A DNA stretch of 5,817 nt, from contig JBKQPR010000293.1 in assembly GCA_052144935.1 (NCBI GenBank), forward strand, positions 1 to 5,817. The letters run 5' to 3'. Made by a program: the position numbers and the translations under genes. Shown here piece after piece: positions 1 through 5,741 of the stretch. Within the stretch, counting starts at the first letter, position 1, and each line of letters starts with the position of its first letter. Under the pieces are notes generated by a model. The model had not been told where the DNA came from, did no database searches, and was given only the letters and a program-made list of their open reading frames with translations. The DNA comes from JOPF133 sp052144935 (GTDB lineage: Bacteria; Acidobacteriota; Terriglobia; Bryobacterales; Bryobacteraceae).

Positions 1-24
1 CCGGCGGGCCGGATGGAACGGAGC

Positions 25-116
25 GAGACCGCCAAATCTGCCGCGGCTTTCGCGTTTCACGGCATTTTTCAGGGTTTACGCCGGCGTTGAAAACAAAGTA
101 CTTGACCGGCGGTCTC
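25..116. repeat. 9-base perfect inverted repeat in the gene-poor left end
   Basis: GAGACCGCC at 25-33 is the exact reverse complement of GGCGGTCTC at 108-116, with 74 bases between the arms. It lies downstream of the Hsp70 stop codon at 221-223. The arms are too far apart for a simple terminator hairpin and there is no T-tract. In GC-rich DNA a chance match of this size is quite possible. I found no convincing gene in 1-220. The plus frame from base 1 is open to a TGA at 88-90, and a minus frame is open from a GTG at 60 to the edge, but neither shows strong third-position GC or a recognisable protein. Confidence 0.25.
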
Positions 117-220
117 ACAGTAGAAACGCTTTCGAGCCGGGCCCAGGGGGCACCCCAAAGGGAGCGGCCTTCATCGCACTCTGTCACTCAGGCGCCACCC
201 CGCCAAGCCGTGCAGGCCAC

Positions 221-2896
221 TTACTCCGCCAGCACCAGCCCCGAGGGCAGCTCTTCTCCGAAAATGCGGCCCAGCGTGCGGTCGTCCTCTTCCTCGCCCG
301 CCAGCTCGGCCAGCAGCCGCTCGGCGTGGGGCAACGCCTCCAGTTTGGCGCGCACGGCCGCGGCGGTGGCGGCCGGCACATCGCGCGTGGGGTCCTCGGT
401 GTGGCGCGCCATGCCGGCCAGGGCGTCGCCCGCGGCCGGCAGTTTCAGCAGCGCCTCCACCCAGCGCGTCACCGTGGCGGGTGGCACGGCCAGGTTGATG
501 GGGCCGTAGAACAGCTTGCGCGCGCCCAGCCGCGCCAGGCACCACAGGTCGGTCTCCTTGCAGTCGCCGGCTTTGACGCGCTTGACGAGCGCCTCGCCCA
601 ATTCGGTCTTGGTACCGATAGGCAGCAGCTCCAGACTGGCGGCCGCGCGCCACATCTCGCGCAGCAGCGAAGGATTGAGGCGCTGCGGCTTCTTGCTGGC
701 GCGCGGCAGCAGAAACCCCGCCAGGCGCTGGTAAATGTCGGTTTGCTGGTTGCGGTTCAGGCCGCCCGCCAGGCGCCCCCAGAATATCCACCAGTCGATT
801 TCGCACTGCACCTGGTTGCCATAGGTGAGGCCGGCCGAGTACACGCGGCGCGCCTGTTCGATGCGGAAATCGTCGCCCGGATAGCCGAAGCCCGGCCGCA
901 GACAGAAGCCGCACAAATTTAGCCAGCGCGCCTCGTAGGCGGGACTCTTCTTGCGCCCGTCGGCCGCGGCCAGGAACGCGTCCGCCAGTTGGCGAATGGC
1001 GGAAAGCGGCCAGCTATTCTTCCCCAGCCCCATGGTCTGTTCGAGCTTGGCCGGCACCTCTTCGGGCGGGGTGCCCCCTGGGCCCGGCGATTTCGCGGTG
1101 GGCGAAAATACCGATTCGATGAGCGCCAGCGAGTTCTTCACGGCCTGTTCGCCGACTACCGCGGCAGCCTTGCGCCCGGCCGGGACGTGCCCTTCGGGGC
1201 GCCCCTCGGGCCCGCTCTTCTTGCGCAGCTCGAATTGCAGCCGCCAGCGGTTGTCGCTGACCTTGGATTCGCACCAGGTGTCGAGCGTGCCGATCTCGGT
1301 GAGCCGCGCGCCCAGTTTCACGGGGATCAGCCGCTCCTCGGCCTTCTTGCCGAAACGGATCACCGCATTGAGCGGCGCATGCATGTGCAGCTCGGTATCC
1401 GCGACCGCGAATTCCAGCAGGTCGCCGAGCTGGTCGCCCGAGCGCGTCAGCGAGCTGTAGAGCCGGAAGGAAACCGGGCGATTGGCCACAAGCTGCAGCG
1501 CGCCGTTATCGATCTCCACCGCCGCGCCCTCCTCGGCCCCGCGCGGCACCAGGCAGACCGCCGGGAACTTGCCCTCGCGCGGCTCGCCGAGGCCGATGTA
1601 ATAGGTGCGGGGGAGGCCGCCGCGCACCAGCACGCCGCTGCCGGTGGAGCGGACGTACGAGTAATAGGCCGCGCCGCGCGCCACCGCCAGATCCAGCTCG
1701 CTGTTCTCGAAAATCTCGGGGCGGCGTCCATACCAGCGGCCCACCACGTCGGCCACGCGCTCGCGCAGAATCTCCGGGATGAAGAAGCCGCCGTTGAACA
1801 GAATGGCGTCGGGGGCCTGGCCGGTGGGTTCCAGGAAGGCGTTCAGGTGGCGGCTAATGGCGGGGTCGGACACATACGGCAGGCCCAGCTCGCGGAACAG
1901 GCTGCGCTTTTCGTCCTTGGGCGCTTCGCCGCGTCCGGTGAAAGGCAGGAAGCCCTCCAGCGCCAGCTCCAGCGCCTCTTCGCGGGTGATCTGGCTTTTC
2001 AGCGTCTTGCCGATCAGCGCCGAGCCGGCGCCCAGCACGGTGATATCGGCGGAGGCGAGATTCGGATCGTTGAGCAGCCTCTCCTTGGCCGCCGAGCACT
2101 GCCGGCGCAGGCCGCTGCGCTGGCGGATGGAGAGCGGCGCCCCCAGCTTGGTCTCCACCAGCCAGGCCAGCGTGAGGTCGAGATTGTCGCCGCCCAGCAG
2201 CAGGTGCTTGCCTACCGCGGTGCGCGTGAAATTCACCAGGTCGCCTTCGCGCGAGACGCGAATCAGCGAGAAATCGCTGGTACCGCCGCCCACGTCGCAG
2301 ACCAGCACGATCTGGCCGTCGAAGAGCTTTTTGCGCGACTGGGAAAGGTTGTTGGCGATCCAGGAATAGAAGGCCGCGGCCGGCTCCTCGAGCAGCGTGA
2401 GACGGTCGAGACCGGCATCGCGCGCGGCCATCACGGTCAGCTCGCGGGCCTCTTCATCGAAGGAGGCCGGCACGGTAAGGACGATGTCCTGCCCGGCCAG
2501 GGGGATGCCTTTGGCGCGGTCCCACTCCTCGCGGAACTTGGCGATGATGCGCGACGAGACCTCCACGGGGGAAAGCACGCGGCCGGTCTCAGGGGAGTCC
2601 CAGGGAAGGATTTTGGCGGTGCGGTCCACATCGGGGTTGGAGAGCCACGATTTGGCCGAGTGCACCAGGCGGGTAGGCACCAGGGCGCCCTGCTCGCGCG
2701 CGTAGAGGCCCACCGGCTGCCCGTCTTCGAGATACAGGAACGAGGGCAGGGTGCGGCGCGGTTCGGAGCGGCCGGGGGCCACAAGCTGTGGCGTTTCGAA
2801 AATATGCAGGGGCGGAAAGTCGCGGTCTTCGGCCTCGCGTTCGTCGATATAGGCCAGGGCGGAGTTGGTGGTGCCGAGGTCGATGCCAATCTTCAT
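221..2896 (-). CDS. Hsp70-family chaperone-like ATPase with C-terminal extension (DUF3731-like)
   Basis: An 891-residue Hsp70-family protein, probably cytoplasmic since no signal peptide or membrane segment is seen. The ATPase domain is complete. GIDLGTTNS at residues 4-12 is the phosphate-1 loop, and K82 in SAKSWL matches the catalytic lysine position of DnaK. EEPAAAF is at 170-176, DVGGGTSDFSLI (phosphate-2) at 201-212, and NGGFFIPEI (adenosine-binding region) at 368-376. Residues from about 425 to 555 resemble a divergent beta-type substrate domain (GGLPRTYYIGLGEP onward). After a low-complexity linker (about 560-620), a 270-residue helical tail with WLNLCGFCLRPGFG and a WW-containing stretch recalls the DUF3731 tail of large Hsp70 homologues; that name is from memory. 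DnaK is about 640 residues, so this is a long variant. The ATG at 2896 is preceded by GGAAG five bases upstream. Its usual neighbours, as I recall a DUF2760 protein and a second Hsp70, are not in the window. Client unknown. Confidence 0.94.
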   Translation of the reverse strand: MKIGIDLGTTNSALAYIDEREAEDRDFPPLHIFETPQLVAPGRSEPRRTLPSFLYLEDGQPVGLYAREQGALVPTRLVHSAKSWLSNPDVDRTAKILPWDSPETGRVLSPVEVSSRIIAKFREEWDRAKGIPLAGQDIVLTVPASFDEEARELTVMAARDAGLDRLTLLEEPAAAFYSWIANNLSQSRKKLFDGQIVLVCDVGGGTSDFSLIRVSREGDLVNFTRTAVGKHLLLGGDNLDLTLAWLVETKLGAPLSIRQRSGLRRQCSAAKERLLNDPNLASADITVLGAGSALIGKTLKSQITREEALELALEGFLPFTGRGEAPKDEKRSLFRELGLPYVSDPAISRHLNAFLEPTGQAPDAILFNGGFFIPEILRERVADVVGRWYGRRPEIFENSELDLAVARGAAYYSYVRSTGSGVLVRGGLPRTYYIGLGEPREGKFPAVCLVPRGAEEGAAVEIDNGALQLVANRPVSFRLYSSLTRSGDQLGDLLEFAVADTELHMHAPLNAVIRFGKKAEERLIPVKLGARLTEIGTLDTWCESKVSDNRWRLQFELRKKSGPEGRPEGHVPAGRKAAAVVGEQAVKNSLALIESVFSPTAKSPGPGGTPPEEVPAKLEQTMGLGKNSWPLSAIRQLADAFLAAADGRKKSPAYEARWLNLCGFCLRPGFGYPGDDFRIEQARRVYSAGLTYGNQVQCEIDWWIFWGRLAGGLNRNQQTDIYQRLAGFLLPRASKKPQRLNPSLLREMWRAAASLELLPIGTKTELGEALVKRVKAGDCKETDLWCLARLGARKLFYGPINLAVPPATVTRWVEALLKLPAAGDALAGMARHTEDPTRDVPAATAAAVRAKLEALPHAERLLAELAGEEEDDRTLGRIFGEELPSGLVLAE

Positions 2897-2901
2897 GGAT
2901 A

Positions 2902-2906
2902 CTTCC
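2902..2906 (-). promoter_or_regulatory. Ribosome binding site of the Hsp70-family gene
   Basis: On the minus strand GGAAG lies five bases before the ATG at 2896, a normal Shine-Dalgarno spacing. It supports this start, which also places the GIDLGTTNS motif at residue 4, where Hsp70 proteins normally have it. No CIRCE-type heat-shock operator was seen in the spacer. Confidence 0.55.
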
Positions 2907-2916
2907 AGAGTAGCGT

Positions 2917-2962
2917 GGGGCGGGGGCGAAGCGGGATGGGATGGGGCACGGGCGGGTGCGGG
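2917..2962 (+). other. G-run cluster with G-quadruplex potential in the divergent spacer
   Basis: Eight runs of three or more G occur within 46 bases of the plus strand: 2917-2920, 2922-2926, 2933-2935, 2938-2940, 2943-2946, 2950-2952, 2954-2956 and 2960-2962. They are separated by 1-6 bases. This meets the usual pattern for an intramolecular G-quadruplex several times over. It sits between the start codons of the divergent Hsp70 and HEPN-like genes, so it could affect transcription in either direction. I found no well-spaced -35/-10 pair in this 109-base spacer. Formation of the structure and any role are inference. Confidence 0.45.
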
Positions 2963-3005
2963 TGCGCCCGAGTTTGCCGGGCATAAAGGACGTTATCATG
3001 CGGTT

Positions 3006-3752
3006 ATGAGCGCGGTTGTGCATGCCATTCCCGATGTCAATGTTTTCCTTTCTCTCGAACCCGAGGAACTGGGGGCCAAGCTGCTTTTCCTGGCTAGAGA
3101 GCAGGGCATGTTTTCGCCCTCTAGTTTTGAAAATGAAATCTGGGAGGCCGAAATGCGCCGGCAACCGACCTATCCCCGGAATCAGCAGGGGGCAATCGCG
3201 CTCGCCTTTGCAGAAGCTTGGGCATGGCTGGAAGCGCAAGGCCTGATCGTGCCCGCCCCCAGTCAGGGCCGGGACACCTGCTACCGAGTTCTCAGCCGCC
3301 GGGCTAGTCGCTTTCGGAGCGAGGCGGAATTTGCCAGTTACGCCGCCGCGCGAATGTTGCCCCGCGACGCGCTCCACCCGAGGATCGCAGAAAAAGTTTG
3401 GATGGCCTTCATGCGCGGGGAATTTGATGTCGCCGCCTTCCAAGCCATGAAGGCGGTTGAAGTGGCCGTGCGCACGGCCACGGGACTGCCCGATAGTCTG
3501 CTTGGCACGAAGCTCATGCAGGCTGCCTTTGCTCCTGAGAATGGGCCCCTGACGGACATGAGCGCCGAAGCGGGCGAGAGATCGGGCCGCCTGCAATTTT
3601 TCGTTGGCGCAATTGCATGTTACAAAAACCCACACTCTCACCGAGACGTGAATTTAGATGATCCGGCTGAGGCTGTCGAGATCATCCTTCTTGCCAATCA
3701 TCTGCTGCGCATCGTGGATGCGCGCGCGAGAGCTAAGGGCGCCGGCACATGA
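3006..3752 (+). CDS. TIGR02391/Ymh-family protein (HEPN-like)
   Basis: A 248-residue soluble protein. The C-terminal half matches what I know of the TIGR02391 (Hypoth_Ymh) family: FQAMKAVEVAVR at residues 145-156, GPLTD at 180-184, LQFFVGAIACYKNPHSHR at 196-213, then a DDPAEA...LANHLLRIVDAR helix to 240. As I recall, the family is placed in the HEPN superfamily. The KNPHSH stretch (207-212) sits where the HEPN R-x4-6-H RNase motif lies, but with Lys207 instead of Arg, so catalysis is uncertain. Family members are often found in mobile and defence regions; the function is not established. The ATG at 3006 is chosen because upstream in-frame sequence only translates the G-run spacer as low-complexity residues. 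AAAGGA at 2985-2990 is a rather distant ribosome site (15 bases). The stop overlaps the next start as ATGA, suggesting translational coupling to the recombinase gene. Confidence 0.83.
   Translation: MSAVVHAIPDVNVFLSLEPEELGAKLLFLAREQGMFSPSSFENEIWEAEMRRQPTYPRNQQGAIALAFAEAWAWLEAQGLIVPAPSQGRDTCYRVLSRRASRFRSEAEFASYAAARMLPRDALHPRIAEKVWMAFMRGEFDVAAFQAMKAVEVAVRTATGLPDSLLGTKLMQAAFAPENGPLTDMSAEAGERSGRLQFFVGAIACYKNPHSHRDVNLDDPAEAVEIILLANHLLRIVDARARAKGAGT
3735..3739 (+). promoter_or_regulatory. Ribosome binding site of the recombinase gene
   Basis: AAGGG lies nine bases before the ATG at 3749, inside the end of the HEPN-like gene. It supports the start that overlaps the preceding stop codon by four bases. 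Confidence 0.45.
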
Positions 3753-4507
3753 ACACTGAAATCATCCCGCTCAACCTTCCGCGCGGCCTGGCCGCGATCA
3801 GCGCCAAAGTGCCGCTTCTGTTCGTTCCGAATGCAAGGACAGCCGGGCGCTTCTTCGGCTTCTTCCTGGCCAACATCCGCAACGAAAGCACCCGACGCGC
3901 CTACTATACGGCCGTGTGCCGCTTTTCCGAATGGTGCGAAAGCAGGAAACTGCATGACCTGGGCAGCGTCAAGCCGCTGCACGTCGCCGCTTATATTGAG
4001 GGTCTGACCGAGAAAGTCGCCAAGCCCACAGTGAAACAGCACTTCGCCGCGTTACGGATGTTGTTCGACTGGCTCGTGGTCGGCCATGTGCTCGATATCA
4101 ACCCGGCGCACGCGGTGCGCGGGCCAAAGCACGTCGTGAAAAAGGAACATACGCCGGTGCTCGACCGCGACGAAGCGCGGGCGCCGCTCGCGGCAATAAC
4201 GATTTCCAAAACAGTGAAGGAACCGAACGGTAGGGAAAAAGAACTCTTAGACCTGGTGCGCCTGCACGATCACGCATTGATCGGCACCATGATTTACACT
4301 TCAGAGGCGGGCCAGGGCAGCAGGGACAAAAACAAAATCGGCAACCACTCCCTGCGGGCAACCGGCACAACCGACTACCTGAAAAGCGACGGAACGCTCG
4401 AATACGCGCAGGTCATGGCGAACCATTCCTCGCCGCGCACCACGAAGCTGTACGACCGCCGCGCCGATGAGGTCAACCTCGATGAATACCAAAAGGTGGG
4501 GATTTGA
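3749..4507 (+). CDS. Tyrosine recombinase (phage-integrase family) with internal deletion, probably inactive
   Basis: A 252-residue integrase-like protein. Residues about 29-112 form an N-terminal SAM-like core-binding domain (NARTAGRFFGFFLANIRNESTRRAYYTAV...). The catalytic domain begins normally (TPVLDRDEARAPLAAI, 135-150; HDHALIGTMIYT, 173-184) and ends normally. H200 and R203 form the HxxR box (HSLR), H226 is the third-box histidine, and Y235 in TTKLYDRR is the nucleophile. Between residues 184 and 196 the sequence jumps straight from the helix that should precede the first catalytic arginine to the region just before HxxR. That arginine and the beta-strand lysine are absent, and relatives are, from memory, about 320-340 residues. 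The reading frame stays open, so this is an in-frame deletion or rearrangement; recombination is unlikely, though DNA binding may survive. It overlaps both neighbours by four bases (ATGA upstream, TTGA downstream). Confidence 0.85.
   Translation: MNTEIIPLNLPRGLAAISAKVPLLFVPNARTAGRFFGFFLANIRNESTRRAYYTAVCRFSEWCESRKLHDLGSVKPLHVAAYIEGLTEKVAKPTVKQHFAALRMLFDWLVVGHVLDINPAHAVRGPKHVVKKEHTPVLDRDEARAPLAAITISKTVKEPNGREKELLDLVRLHDHALIGTMIYTSEAGQGSRDKNKIGNHSLRATGTTDYLKSDGTLEYAQVMANHSSPRTTKLYDRRADEVNLDEYQKVGI
4493..4498 (+). promoter_or_regulatory. Ribosome binding site that decides a TTG start
   Basis: AAGGTG lies five bases before the TTG at 4504. The in-frame stop TGA at 4483-4485 leaves TTG as the only standard start upstream of the membrane segment. 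The first in-frame ATG, at residue 51, would remove that segment. This site therefore fixes the gene start and its four-base overlap with the recombinase stop. Confidence 0.55.
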
Positions 4508-5214
4508 TACCCGCATCGCTGCAGGGCCCAGTACTCACCGTAGCAGGTGCCTTCGTAGGTGTCGTGGTCGGCGGTTGGCTTACGGCACACAACCAGAAGC
4601 GCGAACGCCGGCAGCGGCGCATCAGCGAGCAGTTGGCCGGTTTCTACGGCCCCATGCTCGCCATACGCGCCCAAGTGCTCTCACAAATGGATCTCGGTCA
4701 GAAAATCAGCGGCAAAGCAGAAGCAGCTTGGCAAACAGTGGTGAAGCGGGTCTATGAAGGGAATGACGAACTCGGGAAAATCGACCGCATGGAAAAGCTC
4801 ACGCAGCAACGGTGGCCGAGCTTTGAGAAACTCACGGCATACGGTAACCGTCAGCTCGTGGAAGAAATCATTCCCTCCTACCGCAAAATGGTCGAGCTCT
4901 TCACCTCGAAAATGCATTTGGCTGAGCCGTCCACCATCACCTATTTTCCTGTCCTGCTAGAGTTCGTGGAGATATGGAACAGATGGCTTAATGAATCTTT
5001 GCCGGGCGAGGTGCTAGGACTGCTGAACCACAGCGAAGACACCCTCTTTCCGCTTTACGACAATCTACTTGAGACCTTTACGCGAATGCACCAAGGACTA
5101 GCTGAAAAGCGGCGTTGGTGGGGCTGGTGGCGACCCTCGCCCATAAAGGTGCACGGCCCGCGCCTCGCGGTGAATCCTTTCGCGGCACCAAGAGAGACTC
5201 CTGACCGATCCTGA
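4504..5214 (+). CDS. Membrane-anchored protein of unknown function
   Basis: A 236-residue protein that I do not recognise as a named family. Residues 8-27 form one hydrophobic segment (PVLTVAGAFVGVVVGGWLTA) followed at once by a strongly basic run, KRERRQRR (32-39). By the positive-inside rule this predicts a single N-terminal anchor with the rest in the cytoplasm. EQLAGFYGPMLA (43-53) resembles a motif I have seen in uncharacterised one-helix membrane proteins. The remainder is mostly helical and rich in charged and aromatic residues, with no enzyme motif seen. Near the C-terminus RRWWGWWRP (203-211) packs four tryptophans into five residues. The start is TTG, overlapping the recombinase stop by four bases, so translation is probably coupled. 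By eye this gene is less GC-rich than the Hsp70 gene, consistent with separate ancestry. The first downstream tandem repeat overlaps its stop codon. Confidence 0.75.
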   Translation: MIPASLQGPVLTVAGAFVGVVVGGWLTAHNQKRERRQRRISEQLAGFYGPMLAIRAQVLSQMDLGQKISGKAEAAWQTVVKRVYEGNDELGKIDRMEKLTQQRWPSFEKLTAYGNRQLVEEIIPSYRKMVELFTSKMHLAEPSTITYFPVLLEFVEIWNRWLNESLPGEVLGLLNHSEDTLFPLYDNLLETFTRMHQGLAEKRRWWGWWRPSPIKVHGPRLAVNPFAAPRETPDRS

Positions 5215-5252
5215 AACATCAGGCCTGAAACATCAAGCCTGAAACATTCAAG
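5210..5252 (+). repeat. Three tandem 14-base repeats (core CCTGAAACAT)
   Basis: Units begin at 5210, 5224 and 5238, an exact 14-base period. The first two read CCTGAAACATCAGG and CCTGAAACATCAAG; the third is CCTGAAACATTCAAG with one extra T. The first unit contains the TGA stop of the membrane-protein gene. A fourth, inverted copy of the core (TGTTTCAGG) lies at 5279-5287. No unit is long enough to be a CRISPR repeat and there are no spacers. The array could be a terminator that expanded by slippage, a protein-binding site, or the edge of a mobile element; the sequence does not decide. Confidence 0.8.
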
Positions 5253-5287
5253 CCCGCTGTTTACGGGCTTTCGCCGAGTGTTTCAGG
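5238..5287 (+). terminator. Nested hairpin, likely terminator between convergent genes
   Basis: The inner stem is perfect: AAGCCCG (5250-5256), a 7-base loop, then CGGGCTT (5264-5270), followed by TTC rather than a long T-run. An outer stem can form between CCTGAAACA (5238-5246) and TGTTTCAGG (5279-5287). The structure lies between the end of the plus-strand operon (5214) and the end of the minus-strand HepT gene (5337), where a bidirectional terminator would be expected. The short T-run makes it a weak intrinsic terminator by itself. The upstream repeat copies at 5210 and 5224 could compete for the outer pairing. Confidence 0.6.
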
Positions 5288-5336
5288 TTCTACCCATTTC
5301 GGTGAGAAGGCCGCCGTGTGGAAGCGGCGCGGGCCG

Positions 5337-5630
5337 CTATCGCTTCAACAAAGCGTCGATCTGCTGTTTCAGCTTGGGGAAATCATCCCTGACGGTAGTC
5401 CACACTATTCCCGAATCGACGAAGAAATACTCATGGATCGCCCTGTTGCGCATCCCGCGCATTTGCACCCATGGAATCTCCGGATGCTGTCTGATGAAGT
5501 CCGGGGCTGTGCTGGCGATCTTGTTCACGGCCTCGCCGATGATCTCGAGGTTTCGAACAACGGCATCCTGAACCTGCCGGTTGGTTCGAAAGGCCTCAAG
5601 GTCCGGTACAGGCTGAAGGTAGCCTGTCAC
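5337..5630 (-). CDS. HepT-like (DUF86) HEPN toxin, body of a 5'-disrupted gene
   Basis: From a GTG at 5630 this frame gives 97 residues closely resembling HepT/DUF86 proteins, the HEPN RNase toxins of MntA-HepT (HEPN-MNT) toxin-antitoxin modules. The conserved helix DAVVRNLEIIGEAVNKI is at 22-38. The family's R-x4-H-x-Y motif is intact as R61-NRAI-H66-E-Y68, followed by FFVDSGIVWTTVRDD. Family members are about 110-120 residues. The missing N-terminal 19 residues are encoded just upstream in the same frame but cut off by a TGA at 5631-5633. Restart at the GTG directly after the TGA is possible, but no good ribosome site is seen. The product would then lack most of the first helix. The gene stands convergent to the three-gene operon. 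No MntA nucleotidyltransferase is recognisable beside it, so it is either an orphan or a pseudogene. Confidence 0.8.
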   Translation of the reverse strand: MTGYLQPVPDLEAFRTNRQVQDAVVRNLEIIGEAVNKIASTAPDFIRQHPEIPWVQMRGMRNRAIHEYFFVDSGIVWTTVRDDFPKLKQQIDALLKR

Positions 5631-5690
5631 TCAGTCAACCGCTTCGGCAATGTGTTCCAAATAGTCTTCGACACGCTCCGGATGCTTCAT
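5631..5690 (-). pseudogene. 5' fragment of the HepT-like gene, ended by TGA
   Basis: From the ATG at 5690 the minus strand reads MKHPERVEDYLEHIAEAVD and then TGA (5633-5631), in exactly the frame of the HepT-like body that continues with GTG at 5630. MKHPERVEDYL-type starts are typical of full-length DUF86 proteins. Together the parts would make about 117 residues, the normal family length. This is therefore a nonsense mutation (for example CGA to TGA) rather than a frameshift. The ATG itself has only an AGG directly adjacent, so its ribosome site is poor. Confidence 0.75.
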
Positions 5691-5741
5691 CCTAAAACCG
5701 GCGATTCAGAAATAGGCTGAAGTGGCAAGTAGCTGGTATTG

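Noticed and set aside
147..157. GGGG-CA-CCCC type hairpin after the Hsp70 stop
   Set aside because: The loop is too small and there is no T-run, so it was not called a terminator.
171..914. Alternative minus-strand frame of 247 codons within the Hsp70 gene
   Set aside because: Its product is Arg/Ala/Gly-rich without a motif, and it lies in the wrong frame of the Hsp70 coding sequence.
989..2986. Plus-strand open frame of about 665 codons antisense to the Hsp70 gene
   Set aside because: It is a mirror of a GC-rich gene. The translation is low-complexity and rich in Ala, Gly, Arg and Gln with no recognisable motif, while the opposite strand encodes an unmistakable Hsp70.
2974..2999. Possible promoter TTGCCG...TATCAT before the HEPN-like gene
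   Set aside because: The hexamers are separated by only 14 bases and the -35 match is weak. It would imply a nearly leaderless transcript. Not strong enough to call.
3035..3040. Perfect TTGACA on the minus strand, facing the Hsp70 gene
   Set aside because: No -10 element is found at 16-18 bases, and it lies inside the HEPN-like coding sequence.
2589..3641. Minus-strand open frame of 350 codons spanning the HEPN-like gene and the Hsp70 start
   Set aside because: It overlaps two well-supported genes and the G-run spacer, and its protein shows no family features.
5210..5287. Possible CRISPR array or plasmid iterons
   Set aside because: Repeats are 14 bases with no spacers, and there is no replication gene, AT-rich unwinding region or cas gene nearby.
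5321..5346. GAAGCG/CGCTTC inverted repeat at the end of the HepT-like gene
   Set aside because: Short arms in GC-rich DNA, overlapping the coding end and without a T-run, so it is not a convincing terminator.
5316..5720. Plus-strand open frame of 134 codons antisense to the HepT-like gene
   Set aside because: The opposite strand carries a clear HepT motif set, so this is its shadow.
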